A program made the translations under genes and the position numbers. Under the pieces are notes generated by a model, which was given only the letters and a program-made list of their open reading frames with translations, was not told the DNA's origin and ran no database searches. Below, piece by piece: positions 30,967 to 42,273 of a stretch of 64,000 bases of DNA; positions within the stretch are counted from its first letter, which is position 1, and each line of letters opens with the position of its first letter. The stretch covers positions 1,742,501-1,806,500 of the forward strand of contig WPIO01000080.1 of assembly GCA_009760855.2 (NCBI GenBank), read 5' to 3'. The stretch is from Cristatella mucedo (taxonomy: Eukaryota > Bryozoa > Phylactolaemata > Cristatellidae).

Positions 30967-32027
30967 CTTGATACCTGCATCACTGATGCGCAGCTACGAA
31001 GCAGAAACGCTGCTGCCACGGTAAACGCTTGAAAACAGCAACAGAGGGCAACCCCCCCCCCAATGACTGCCCTCTTGATAGGAACCGTGCAATTGGCAGT
31101 CTGAGTCCAGTTCAGCTAGTTACGGAAGTTAAACTGAAAATTATGCTTAAGGTCAGCTGAGAGCACTACTAGGGCTGTGCAGAATTGAATATAAATCCCA
31201 ACGGTAACGCAAGGGAGCACGAGAGACAGACTCGGAGGTCTGGTGGCGCACAGGCGGTCAAAAGATTTCTGCTCAAGATTTCCATACCGGAGCCACAGTC
31301 TCCTATCAAGTGCTGCAGTAAGCAAGCACACAACTGAGACGGAAATCTGTTTACAGGGACTGGCTGCAGTGACGGAGGGCAGATTGGTTCACGGTCTCAA
31401 AAAATAACTCGGTAATTCAGTAAGGGCTTTGTCCACTAGTGAAGATACCATGTATACCACAATACGCGTCGGCACAGATTTCTCTAACTGTGCAGCTCTT
31501 GCTCTACAAGACCAGCTGCACCAAGCTCCGGCCCAGTTCGACGGCCATTCGATACTAGTTGCGAGTAACGTGCTTCAACACATGCAGAGATGCCGCCGCC
31601 GCAGAGATTCGCCGCGGCATAGTATGCCAGTCCCTCGTACTCACCGTACCGAGTACCGAACGCGCCGGGGGAAGTCGGCTGCGGGCAGGAAACGAGCCTT
31701 GACTGATCATCAAACAGTAGTGGCAGGAGCTCGAAAAATCGCGAAAAAAAGAGAGCAGTCGACAATTTCTGGAAGTGGGTACACTACGTAGAGGCCTGCA
31801 GTAAATTTGTAAATTATTTTACTTTTAAATTATATTAAATTATTATTACTTTAAATTATTTTACTTTTGTAAATTATTATTTACAGTAAATTTGCAAATC
31901 CTATAAGCCTGCACTGCACTTGCTTCCCAATTAAATTGAACAATTTTTCAAAATCGCAAACTCGTACATATGCGCCCGCTTGGCCGCAGCACATGGTCGG
32001 CAGTCTATGAAGTAAAAGATCAACTGA
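30967..32027. other. Gene-free stretch
   Basis: AT-rich part at 31800-31890. ORFs are short and unsupported. No known repeat was identified. Confidence 0.4.
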
Positions 32028-32160
32028 CGTAACAGCCTCATTTCTGAAGCGGCAAACGAGCCTTACTGGCTATCACCGCCGCTTGCTGCAATGGGCATTG
32101 CAGGATCGCCTGCAGTATTCGAAACAACGACCTGGATCCTGAAGTAAGAGCGCCTTAGCT
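32028..32160 (-). mobile_element. SINE2 fragment
   Basis: 'aacagcctcatttctgaagc', 'gagccttactggctatcacc', 'gccgcttgctgca' and 'aggatcgcctgcagtattcg' give tail, core and B-box of SINE2 in antisense order. Confidence 0.7.
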
Positions 32161-32539
32161 TAGCCTTAGCAACCTTAGCGCCGGGCTAAGACCCGCGCGC
32201 ATTCTAGTTGAGCCAACTAAAGCCAAGCGAGTCCATCCACGGCGTATACTAGTAACAAACATTAGGTCTTACTCGGAAACGCTGTTTTTGAAGAACTGAG
32301 TGCGAAATATATAAAAGTAGGCGACGGGCCGATGCGCCTACCTACGGCGTACCGGTACCAAACGCTGTCTTACTCACAAACGCCGTGTTTAAGATCCGAG
32401 AGAAATAGTTCATAAATAATAAACAATGATAATAAATAATAGGAAGCGATGCCGATGCGCCGAGGACGGCGCTTCATTTTAGGACGAGCTTTCCTAGTAC
32501 CGCCGAGGCGACGGCCGCGGGACACTGCAAATATATGAG

Positions 32540-32690
32540 TGCAGTACATACTGAACTACTTTCCCAGCGCCCTAAGAGAAATTAAATCTCTATCCAGGCG
32601 CTGCACGTATGCAGCAGGGCTCGAGCTCACGACCACCACGATCAGTAAAGGTGAGCATCTTAGGCCGGTGCCAGACCAGGGCGGCGTATT
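32540..32690 (-). mobile_element. SINE1 copy
   Basis: 'cagcgccctaagagaaatta', 'aatctctatccaggcgctgc', 'gggctcgagctcacgaccac' and a degenerate head 'ggtgccagaccagg' in antisense order. Confidence 0.65.
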
Positions 32691-33334
32691 ACGAGAGCGG
32701 GCTGGAAGCAGGAAACACAAAAGCGGGCAGGAGGAAACCCGCGGGGGCGGCGGCACCGTGGCCATCGCTGCCGAGTAGGCGCCAGCTGGTCGCTCATTTT
32801 TGGCACGGGATGGAACCGAAATTAGCATCCTAAATCAAGCGCGATCTCACTTACAACAGGCGGTACCGCAGGAGGCCGCAATGGCTGATTACGCCGAAAC
32901 CGGATGTGACCTTGACGCACCACAAGTTGACCGGGAAATCCCGACTGCCGGAAGCTGCGGCTGCGAAATTGAAACTTGGGTCGCCCTCGCGTGGCCATTC
33001 TTCTTTGACGGCGTCTCAGCGCTGCCGCTAGCGGCAAGCGCTGCCGGGCCGGCCGAGCGCGAGCTGCGGGCAAGAGTCACTAGCAGGCGAGCCTCTAGCA
33101 GACGTCCGACATGGTCGCGCGGCCGCGGCGCATGGCACGCTGCTGCAGCCAGGCGCCTTTAACGGAAAAACGTGGCGGCGGCAGACACCTGGCGCTGCTT
33201 GCTGCGATGGTGTGTGCGTGCACAGGCCCGGATGTAGCGGTCAACTTTGCTTGATTTGAGACGAGAATTTTGACAAGCGTAGCTTGCATCCGGCCGACTG
33301 CGAATGCGAGGGAGCAGCTCGAGCTCAACGTCAG
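32691..33334. other. Gene-free GC-rich stretch
   Basis: Overlapping ORFs on both strands, none with a recognisable domain. Could be an unrecognised exon or a CpG-rich regulatory region; no evidence decides it. Confidence 0.35.
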
Positions 33335-33633
33335 AAACAATGTCAACAGAGCGTATTACTACTATAGCTTATAGCTTACATTATATACTACATTATAGTT
33401 TATAAAAAAAATTATATTATATAATATATAATTATATATATATATATATAATTATATGTATATATATATATAATTAAATAATATTAAAAAAATCAGCTCA
33501 CTCTACAAGTCCGTCTGATGACTCTGATGGCTTAGGTGGGAAACAATGTCAACAGCTTATTACTACTATAGCTTATAGCTTACATTATATACTACATTAT
33601 AGCTTATAAAAAATTATATTATATAATATATAC

Positions 33634-33670
<37 letters not shown>

Positions 33671-33770
33671 TATATATTATATATGTATATATTAATTATA
33701 TATATAATTAAATAATATTAAACAATCAGCTCGCTCTGCAAGTCCGTCTGATGACTCTGATGGCTTAGGC
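33335..33770. repeat. Tandem duplication of about 200 bp, AT-rich
   Basis: Unit 33335-33532 is repeated at 33540-33769. Both begin 'aacaatgtcaacag' with 'attactactatagcttatag' and end 'aagtccgtctgatgactctg' with 'atggcttagg'. A TA microsatellite of different length lies in each. Confidence 0.9.
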
Positions 33771-36252
33771 ACCATTTTGTACAGGAATACTGCAGCCCGT
33801 ACAGCGGCGCGAGGCGTTCTGAGCCGTTGTAGTTAGTCAGAGTTCTGACCCGTCGTAGCCTTGAGCTCATTTCGTGGCGTTCGCCTGGACGGCGTGCTGC
33901 TGTAACCGCCCACGAAAGAATAGTGAAGGCAGATGGAGCTGTGTGTCTTGAACGTCGCCAACTGGCAGAGCACATTTTCCTCCGCACTCGCTAAAACTCG
34001 TCGTCCGAAGCACCAGCGGACCGGAAAAAATGGACGAAGCCAGCTGCCGATGTTGTGCGAGAGCCTGCAACTTCTGCTATTGTAATTAGCGTAGTGCAGC
34101 GGCATCGGCCGCCTGCTGCATCGGCCCCGTCTGCAGCATGCGGTTGGGCCATTGACCTGGTGCAGCGTCCGGCCTTTGATATGAGGATGTGGCCCACCGC
34201 CGATGCACTCCCCATCTGCGGCGAGTCAGCCCCAGCTCGTCTATGTACCCGCTGGGGGAGTAAAGACGCGAGTCTCGTTCACCGCTCGCGTTCGCCCGCT
34301 CTCTGTGTCTTCGTGTCTCCGTGAGACTCCACCACAAGAGCAGTCGCCGCCGGAGGCACGTGTCGCACAACATCGACGCAAAAGAATCGGGTCGCTGGAG
34401 TGTGAGGTCGCTGGAGTGTGACTTCAACTGACTGTGACTGGCCCTTCCGGACCGTCGACGGATTTCGGTTGGCGCGTTCAAGCGTCGGAGCTGCTCCAAT
34501 TATGAGGCAGCTTCCTCCGTGCATGTCGCGAATGCCAAACTATTCAAAACGAGTGCAAGTGTGCCTGATTCTTGCCTCGGTTTCAGGCCTCGAGTTCTTC
34601 AGCTGACATGGCCCGCCGTGGCATATTCTTCTTTCTTTCTAGCCTACTTACTTACCTACTTACTTACTTACCTACCGCCCTTTACTGGCACTTTATAAAT
34701 CCGGTTGGCAGTTCAGTTACGTACTTCGAATTGTAGCTTAAGCGGTCAGACGCTATATTGTGGACACACTGTCAGACATATTGTGGCTGGAATGAGGTGC
34801 TGGTAAAATTCACGGGAGACCAATATGAACTTATTTGAGTTGTTCTGTTTTTACTCGGAAAATTTCCATCGGTAGCTTTTCAAAAAATCCTGACCTGTCG
34901 CTAGGCGTGACTCTCTACTGGGGGGGGGGGGTAGTAAATAGGTAATAGAACGGAAATTTAAGGATTCACCTAAACAGCTTCGAGGATGCTCTTCCGTTCT
35001 GCCGATCTTCATAAATGAGGCCGTCGTCGAATCGGCCAACCGTTACCTAATGTACGATATAATATAATCAATTATATTTACTATTGTATATCTATGTTTA
35101 ATTGTCTAAAAGAGATTAAGTTCCCTGAGGGCGCTTTATCAAGTTCATTATTATTATTATTATTGTTAATACTTAATGGCTACAGTTACTTATAAGTATT
35201 ACATTATTTTGTTATTATATTTTCTTTTTCTATATTTTTATTGTTATTAAATAAATTATCATTTTAAATTATTATTAATTCTTAATTATTGTTAGGTATT
35301 AAATTTTTAAATTATAAATTAGATTTGTAAATTATACAGATATTATATTGTAAATATATACATAAATTAAATTATGAACTTTTATAAAGGTAGTACGTAA
35401 TTATAAGTACGATGTGGCATGTTTCGAGAATTTCAAATTGTGGCTGCCACGTGGGGGGGAGCTTTTCGCCGAGCCTCGCTCGCTGGCTGGACTGACCGGG
35501 AGAGGGCACGATCCCTGCCAGGTTTGCCACGTGACAGACTGCCGTGTCTGCCAAGTGACAAATGGACTGGCCGAGTAAATGCTCTAGTCACAAGCGGCTT
35601 TGGCAGCAACCGCAGTGCGGGCGCTGCGGTCCGGCGCAGCCGCGGCTTCCGCGAGCACCAGCGGCGGCGGCGGCGGCTATAGCTTTCCATAGCTCGCACT
35701 ATCTCGACCGCACGGCGCCTGCGTCGACGACTGGGTAGCCGCAGCAGCCAACTGGCAGCGACGGCGGCGGTAGCCTCAGCTGCGTCCCTGTGTCGTCGCC
35801 GGCACGACGAAAGCCCAGCCGCGTCTGACGTGCTCTTCGACGGCGACGTTGTCCTGCTGCACGACGTGCCAGCCTGCGACGTGGGCTGCCAGCTGCACTG
35901 AAGCGTCGTTCCCGGTTCCGGGTTGCCTCGCTCCGCCTCGCTCAGTACTATACTGTCTGCCTATTGGCTAGTACTCAGTATCCGGTAGATCCGGTTGTAC
36001 TCATTCTGCTTATTGGCTGGCTGTTTCGGCTTCACGCCCTGGCGTAGAAGTTGGAACCGTCGTTAGAACTCGGAGTAGCTTCGCCAAGTGGTCACTACAT
36101 ATTATATATATATATATATATTATGAATAATGATATGCTATTTTCAGCTCTGGAGCTCGAAAGCGACGGCTGAGCTGATGCCGCATGGGTCGTCATCTGT
36201 GTCGCTGATTGTCCCAAAATTTTGATAAATCATCGATATATCGCTGCATCGA
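33771..36252. other. Gene-poor stretch
   Basis: Holds a LINE-B tail remnant (35095-35165), AT-rich DNA (35030-35420), a GC-rich island (about 35440-35960) with CGG-type runs and ORFs on both strands, and a short TA repeat (36104-36122). No exon could be supported. The GC-rich island may be a CpG-island promoter. Confidence 0.4.
35095..35165 (+). mobile_element. LINE-B/SINE1 3' tail fragment
   Basis: 'taaaagagattaagttccct', 'gagggcgctttatcaagttc' then an ATT repeat. Confidence 0.65.
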
Positions 36253-36330
36253 TATACAGTCGTCCCTCGCAAATTCGTGCTTCGACTGTCACGGCTTCAC
36301 TCTATCGCGGTTTTTCAAATATCTTCATTA
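36252..36330 (+). mobile_element. Possible pogo/Tigger-type DNA transposon end
   Basis: A TA followed by cagtcgtccctcgcaaattc and later 'cggcttcactctatcgcggt' resembles the terminal inverted repeat of pogo/Tigger elements as I remember it. No matching second end or transposase was found, so only a fragment or chance similarity. Confidence 0.35.
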
Positions 36331-36779
36331 AAAAGTTGATCGAGACGGTGAAAATGAGACAAACGAGCACCGGGGGCGCTCGCTTGTCTGAGTCAATTAC
36401 ACACCCCTGCATCGCAATTAAAATTAAAATTACTATAAGCACGGGCTGTTGGTCTATTTATTCGAGTACACCCACAAATCCTTCAGCGTCAGGTGCAGCC
36501 TCACTGAGAGTGGCAGCCTTGCTCTGCTTTGATGTGCGATACACCTCTTCATCATTGGACAAATTGCACTATTTTCATAAGCTAGTGGTTGTGTGTAAAA
36601 ACTGCGAGTGTGTAATTAAATGTACACCATTAAAATTATGATATTTGTAACGTCTAATACGTCTTATTATCCCTTACTTTTTCTGATATTTTAGGTAATG
36701 CGAGTTTTAATGGTGACTAGAATGGTGTTACTTCATGCCCGGAGGGCTTTAATAATGCTAACACCGAATTAGAGCCTAG
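36331..36779. other. Gene-free stretch
   Basis: May be the interior of the putative DNA transposon. A 139-codon ORF across it has no recognisable domain. Confidence 0.35.
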
Positions 36780-36906
36780 CTGATTTGGTCCAGCGGTCAA
36801 GGTGCTCGCCCAGACCAAGGTCTAGCTGGGGTCGTGGGCTCGAGCTCTGAGGCATATGTGAAACGCGTGAATAGAGATTAATTTCTGTTGGGGCACTATA
36901 CAAATG

Positions 36907-36908
<2 letters not shown>
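36780..36908 (+). mobile_element. SINE1 copy
   Basis: Good copy: A-box 'tggtccagcggtcaaggtgc', B-box 'ggtcgtgggctcgagctc', 'gaggcatatgtgaaacgcgt', 'agagattaatttctgttggg', 'gcactatacaaatgaatt', then a TA repeat. Confidence 0.85.
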
Positions 36909-36937
<29 letters not shown>

Positions 36938-36942
<5 letters not shown>

Positions 36943-37158
36943 GCTTATTCGTGCTGACGCTGTGCATGCTGCCACTAACCACACTTGCATGCTGACCCTG
37001 TGCATGTCTCCCCTAACGATGTTATTCGTGTTGTTTATCAAGCATGATACCACTCACCATTCGACCGTGTTTCCTTTGCAGCAAATGTAAAGTGCCCAGA
37101 AAAAGATTGAGTTCTCTGAGGGCGCTTTATCAGTGCATTATTATTATTATCATTATTA
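36938..37158 (+). mobile_element. LINE-B 3' tail, 5'-truncated
   Basis: From 'tttgtgcttattcgtgctga' through 'aaagtgcccagaaaaagatt' and 'gagttctctgagggcgcttt' to an ATT repeat. It adjoins the SINE1 copy through a TA repeat. Confidence 0.85.
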
Positions 37159-38250
37159 TAGGGTCGCGAACAGGGTTTCTATGCTCTAGATGCAAAAATG
37201 TTCGATTTATAAATAACGAATCGTGCTTCGCGGAAATTGCGGTATCTTAGCTGTCCATCTGACGCGTGCTACTACTTTATTTCAGAAGATCGCCATGGCA
37301 TAGCATTGCATTGTCAAGGATCGAGGGCAACTTGCCTCGATTGCTTACTAAGGAAAGCACTCACGAGCAGAAACCGTTAGAAGCACATGTACAGACGGAT
37401 GCACGCTGGCTTCCAGGCTTCCTCCCTCCCGTGCAGCCAGTTGTGAGCTGTCGCCCGCACGCGCCGTACATGCTTCGATAAGTGCACTCGCTGTGACAAG
37501 TAGGCTCTAGAGACTCACTGTGACAAGTAGGCTCTAGAGACGCGGCAATTCCACTTGGAATGGGAATGTTCCTTCGATCGCCACGCCTCGCTCACGCCCC
37601 TCTGCCACTTTGACTATTGGAGTTGTACAGCCTGCGCCAGCGGTCGGCCGCTGTGTCGTCTGCCGCGGCGGTCGACCGGCGGGAAAGGATTCGCAGCAGC
37701 GTGAACTCGCGAGCCCCAGCTCCGCCGCTGTGTGCCGCCGCGACGGCGTGCTTGCGTGTGTGCTGCCTCGACTACGCGACATCCTCCCAACCCCCTCCCC
37801 ACCACCACCACCACCACCACCCCTACCCGAGAGGTATCCCCTGAGTTTGATCCGTGGGCGAGCCGTAGTGCCCTCTCACGGTCTCAGCCGAACGGACGAC
37901 ACAACGGCGGCGGCGGCGCCGAGCTCGGCGGCGTCTAGCGGCTTGAAACGAGTCTCGATTCCGCCTGGGCGCAATATAAGTCGCTTTAAAACTCGATGGC
38001 GTCCGGCGGAAGCTTTTAGCAGCCACGGCTACGAGGAAGGCTGTGGCGCGCTCATCGCCGAGGCGGCGGCGGCGGCGGGAGGCTCGATTCAGCGGAAGAA
38101 TCGGCTTTGGCCGCACCGTTTACGACGAAAGCGCGATCTCGCTGGCGAGATCTCGCGAGGAGTGAAGATACACTAACCTTTGGCCTTTGCCTCGTGGTTT
38201 GTGAAGAGACATACGCCTTCGAACCCGCTTTACCGAGATGACGGGAGTTT
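37159..38250. other. Gene-free stretch with GC-rich island
   Basis: 37600-38170 is GC-rich with a short CAC run (about 37800-37820) and a short palindrome 'gcgatctcgctggcgagatc'. Open frames on both strands have no domain features. Possibly a CpG island. Confidence 0.4.
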
Positions 38251-38251
38251 G

Positions 38252-38388
38252 TAATGTAGCTGTTAAGGTGCTCGCCCCGACCAAGGTCTAGCTGAGGTCA
38301 TGGGCTCGAGCCCCGAGGCACGTGTGAAGCGCCTGAATAGTGATTAAGTTCTCTTAGGGTGCTATACAAATGAACTATAAATGAACTA
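38252..38388 (+). mobile_element. SINE1 copy
   Basis: 'ttaaggtgctcgccccgacc', 'gaggtcatgggctcgagccc', 'gtgtgaagcgcctgaatagt' and 'agttctcttagggtgctata', ending 'caaatgaactata' twice. Confidence 0.8.
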
Positions 38389-38389
38389 T

Positions 38390-39505
38390 ATTGTGTTTCG
38401 TCTGTAGCTCGGCATAAAGCCACAAAGACTGTGCGAGTGTTACACGCAGGAGAGTTTTGCATAGCGCACTCGCAGCCTAATCGGCTTTCGGTACGCATTC
38501 GGGAGTCAACAGACAATCTCACGCAGCAAAGAGAAATTGGGAAGCATAGACAAGTCACGAGAGCAGTTGAGGTAGTGAGTAGCACGGAAGTACCAGTTTA
38601 GAACGGCTGGAAGGATGAGCCAGAGTCGACAGCAGGAGAGTAGCTGTCGTTCCGTAAGAGTTCTGAAAGCGGGTTCCTCAGTCTAGGACCTGCAGAGCTA
38701 AAGCTTCTGTCGCCAACGGTCTTTAAACGGAAGAATGGAACAGCCAACTTATTGTCCATACAGGATCTGAAGGCACAAAGAGGCTGAAACTGGTGCAGCA
38801 GTTCAGCTAGGTATGAGGTGCCAAGCCGTGGCCGGCTGCGTGGGTCAGCGTAAGAACTTCGCTCTGCATCCTTTGATCAACCGGCAGCCATCCTAGCACT
38901 TTTAGCAAAGGAGACACATGTTTAAAGTGCCTATAAAGAGATTAAGTTCTCTGAGGGTGCTATATCAAATGTATTCTTATTTTTATTGCTATTATCTTGG
39001 TCAGACCTCTGGGATTTGCAAACAAGCCTCGCAGCCATATTCAAAGCCAGCTGCAGTGGCCTCGTGGCTTTTTTCGGCAGCCCAGCCGAAAGGGAATTCC
39101 AATAATCGATCGCCGATACAGAACTAAGGAGCTAGTTAAATTTTTTCCAAGCCACCGTGGAAGACAGCTCCTAATCTTGATAGGGATCTGACGTGATGGC
39201 TAGCTGTAGACACAGTCTTCTTAATGAAGCTTTTAAAACTGAGGCAGCCGTCGAAAACACCTAAATTTCGAGTACGTGGTGATGGTCGCACAGCAGCATA
39301 ACCTATTAGAACAGCAAAGCCTTATGATTCAGCCACACGCTTAGGGTGTCCTATGAGCAGCAGTTCAGTTGTATCGTCATTTAGTTGCAAGAAATTTTCA
39401 TGCATAATGTCCGCACGCGTAAGCGCACTAAGGACGAATCACACAGACCCACTAAATGCTGTCGTACATAGATGCGTTTTTAGTTTTCTTAGTTACATTT
39501 GTTCA
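38390..39505 (-). mobile_element. Chimeric LINE-B/LINE-C 3' fragment, with nested insertion
   Basis: Read on the minus strand: 39505-39408 is the 3' end of the LINE-B coding region (aaaacgcatctatgtacgac, 'gggtctgtgtgattcgtcct'). At about 39408 it switches without a break into LINE-C from ENFLQLNDD on, and runs to the LINE-C 3' end at 38390. An 80-bp LINE-B/SINE1-type tail (about 38916-39000) with its own AT-rich end is inserted, opposite in orientation, into the LINE-C part. The same switch point occurs at 52152. Confidence 0.8.
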
Positions 39506-39529
39506 ATTCCATTTCCACTTCCTTCTTTC

Positions 39530-39905
39530 TAGCTCGGCGGCGGTCGGTCGCTGCCGTTCGGAGTTGGCTCTGCACCTCGTGCACCCGGTGGAGGACATGC
39601 GTCATCGTCACCCAGCGAACGAGGATGGCTGACACGAGCATCATCTGACAGGGCGGCCTGTCATCCGACCTCCTGCTCCTCGCCGCCTCCGCCGATTCGG
39701 CAGCGGTCCAGACGTCAGGCTGGCGACGCCAGCGCTTTTTGGCCAGCCTCGGCGTTGGAGCCCGCAGCGGCGGCGGAGGCGGCGGTGTCGCCAGTGTAAA
39801 GGCCTTTTATGCTCCGCTGCAGCTTGCCTGAGGCCGGCACTCGAACGGAGAGCTTCGGCGTCGATCGAAGCGCTGCAGAGCTAGCTGACAGGTAGGGACA
39901 CGTAG
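39530..39905 (+). promoter_or_regulatory. Duplicated GC-rich region, putative promoter of propeller gene copy I
   Basis: Resembles 54045-54430 in order: 'ttctttctagctcggcgg', 'gaggacatgc', 'acacgagc', 'ctttttggcc', a TATA-like 'ccttttatgctccgct' (about 39808) and 'ccggcactc' about 30 bp later. The two regions lie 2.4-2.7 kb before their genes' coding exons. Conservation of a TATA-like box with fixed spacing, plus an acceptor just before each ATG, suggests a promoter with a non-coding first exon. No transcript evidence. Confidence 0.5.
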
Positions 39906-40149
39906 CCGACGCGACGGTCGCGGCGGCTCGACGCTCGATGGCGGCTGCAGCTCGGCAGTATGCGGAGCGGCAGAAGGGGGAGAGGCTGAACGAGCTAGGA
40001 GCGCTAGGAGCGCTCGCCCGGATGCTCGAGCTTCGGTAGGAGCGGCCCGCTCTCCACGGGCCGTCGCACGGTCGCTTGCTGCCGCGTGTCAGCAGCGGCT
40101 GGCAGGCGGCCGCCGCTGCTGCTGTCGTTCTCTGTGCTCGATCGTGCGA

Positions 40150-40425
40150 GCAGCTCGTCTCCTCGTCTCCTTCTCCTCGTCTCCTTCTATTCGTCTCCTT
40201 GTATTCGTCTCCTTCTATTCGTCTCCTCCTCCTCCTCGCCTCCTTCCCTTCGACTGCTTCTCCTCGTCTCCTTCTCTTCGTTTCCTTCTCTTCGTTTCCT
40301 TGTCTTCGTTTCCTTCTCTTCGTCTCCTTTTCCTCGTCTCCTTCTCCTCGTCTCCTTCTCCTCGTTTCCTTCTCCTCGTTTCCTTCTCTTCGTTTCCTTC
40401 TCTTCGACTCCTTCTCCTTCGCCTC
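40150..40425. repeat. 12-bp-type minisatellite (TCGTCTCCTTCT variants)
   Basis: More than 20 variants of a 12-base pyrimidine unit. The unit length keeps frames open, giving Ser/Phe/Leu-rich or Arg/Glu-rich ORFs that I do not regard as genes. Confidence 0.9.
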
Positions 40426-40752
40426 GAGCTTTGCTCCTCTGACCGAAGCTCTGCTCGAATCTGCGAGGTCAGCGCTTGATCGGTTTTGCTACGAGGTCGG
40501 TTTTGCTTCGCTCTCTCCACATCCGGCTAGGATGACCAGGCGAGTCGGGAGTCGTGGACTGAGAGTCTGAGAGCCGCAAGCTACGGTGGTTGGAGTTGAA
40601 GTCGCGCCCCCTTCACCTCCTCGGAGTCTCAGCACCTGATTGGTTGATCTTTGTGCATCGCTTCAGTCAGTCGCTCTCAGTCTTGGCCAGAATAGAATAT
40701 AACCGTGCTCAGCCCCGGATCGGCCTTCACCATCCGTCTTCTTTCGTCCGTC

Positions 40753-40850
40753 TCGGTCAGCTTCCGCTTCAGTCTCACAGTATCTCGGTCAGCTTCCGCT
40801 TCAGTCTCACAGTATCTCGGTCAGCTTCCGCTTCAGTCTCACAGTACGCA
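40753..40850. repeat. 32-bp tandem repeat, 3 copies
   Basis: Three copies of a unit starting tctcggtcagcttccgcttc and ending agtctcacagta, in the probable 5' intron of propeller gene copy I. Confidence 0.9.
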
Positions 40851-41004
40851 GTCTCACAGGCAGACGCAAGCAAGCAAGACCGACAAGCAAGCTAGAGAAA
40901 AACAGAAATCACACAAATCCCGTTTCACTCAAGTTTTTGCTGAGCGACGAGTGTCATTTTAGCCTCTGACATCGCCTCTATAAATAAATAAAAATAAATA
41001 CTAG

Positions 41005-41165
41005 CTGATTCAACAGCCTCTTTTATATAGCGACCGAAGAGCCTTTACGGCTATCACGACCGCTTGCAGCGATAAAGGATCGCCCACCGAGGGATTCGAA
41101 CCCACGACCTCGGGACCGAGGTCGTGAAAAGCATCCACCTTACCTAGTGTGCCATAACGGCTCCA
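41005..41165 (-). mobile_element. SINE2 copy, well preserved
   Basis: Read on the minus strand: 'agccgttatggcacactagg', 'taaggtggatgcttttcacg', palindrome 'acctcggtcccgaggtcgtg', B-box 'gggttcgaatccc', core 'gcaagcggtcgtgatagccg', 'taaaggctcttcggtcgcta', tail 'aagaggctgttgaatcagct'. Good reference copy. Confidence 0.9.
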
Positions 41166-41199
41166 TCCCCCACCCCTCCCTGGGGAATGTGTTCCACGG

Positions 41200-41675
41200 G
41201 TCGCCGTCGTGTGGCCACTCCTTTTAATACGGTAGGCGCACGACAGCTTGCACGACCGCTTGCTGTATGACCTTTCGGGTTTTGGCCTCCACAGGGGTTA
41301 TTACCTCCTAGAGGGTTATGACCTCCTTAGGAGCTATGACCTCATGAGGGGTTAGGGGTAACGCCGAAGAGCCTCGGTTTGCTTTGGCGCCCGTAGCGTT
41401 GCTGTCCTGACGGCTATAGGGTCAATGGTCGGCTAGTTCGGTTGCCGCCCTCAAATGCCTCCCAGTCCTGCGAGCATCGTCTGCGGCTAGCTCTTTGAGG
41501 CTCCGTGGAGGAATTCGCCCCTGGGGTCAACAATTTCTTTTCGAGATTATAGATATATGTCAGCGACCTTCTTGCATTATTATTTATTATATTATCAAAA
41601 GTAAACAATTCAAAATTAAACGTATTAAATATTATTACCAATATTGTCAATTTATTTATGCATGTAATTATGAAC

Positions 41676-41731
<56 letters not shown>

Positions 41732-42270
41732 TATACTCGTTTTTTTAAATTTTAATTATATTTATCATAAAAAAATAAAAACAATACTGAAACTTTTCGA
41801 CCGGCTATCGACTACAGCGACCACCGTTCTTGTCCGTTCGCATTCAACTATTCTGGTCTAAGGCAAGTCATCATTCTGTGGCAGTTCACAGTTTGGCCAA
41901 CTTTCCATTGCATATGAATGATCTCTGACTCCTGGCTTTCTTTTTAACAGGGAGGGAGTCATGGTAATACTTGTAAAGCCCTGCGAGCACCGTGCAACTT
42001 CCAACTTGTCTCACACACCCCCCCCCCCCCAGTAAGGATTGGTTCCTCATGACTTGTAAAGCCCTGTGAGCACCGTGCAACTTCCAAATTGTCTCACCAC
42101 CCCCCCCCCCAGTAAGGATCGGTTCCTCGTGACGGTGCCTCGTTTCGCTACTTCAGTCGTAGCCACTGCAATCTCGCTGCAATCGCTACCTTCTGTCACT
42201 CTTCTTCGACCGGCTACCGTCTGTCATCCGAACGAAGCTATAACTTGATTAATTTTTGTTTTTTTTCCAG
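41200..42270. other. Gene-free stretch upstream of propeller gene copy I
   Basis: Contains AT-rich DNA with a TA microsatellite (41675-41730) and a duplicated 60-bp segment (around 41975-42040 and 42053-42115: 'taaagccctg-gagcaccgtg', C-run, 'agtaaggat-ggttcctc'). Likely 5' intron, because a tttttttccag acceptor closes it. Confidence 0.5.
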
Positions 42271-42273
42271 CAA

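Noticed and set aside
34086-34499. 137-codon minus-strand ORF and overlapping plus-strand ORFs
   Set aside because: No recognisable motif, no splice-site support and equal open frames on both strands.
40076-40570. Ser/Phe/Leu-rich ORF of 164 codons resembling a membrane protein
   Set aside because: Made of a 12-bp minisatellite in which all frames are open; no start context or splice evidence.
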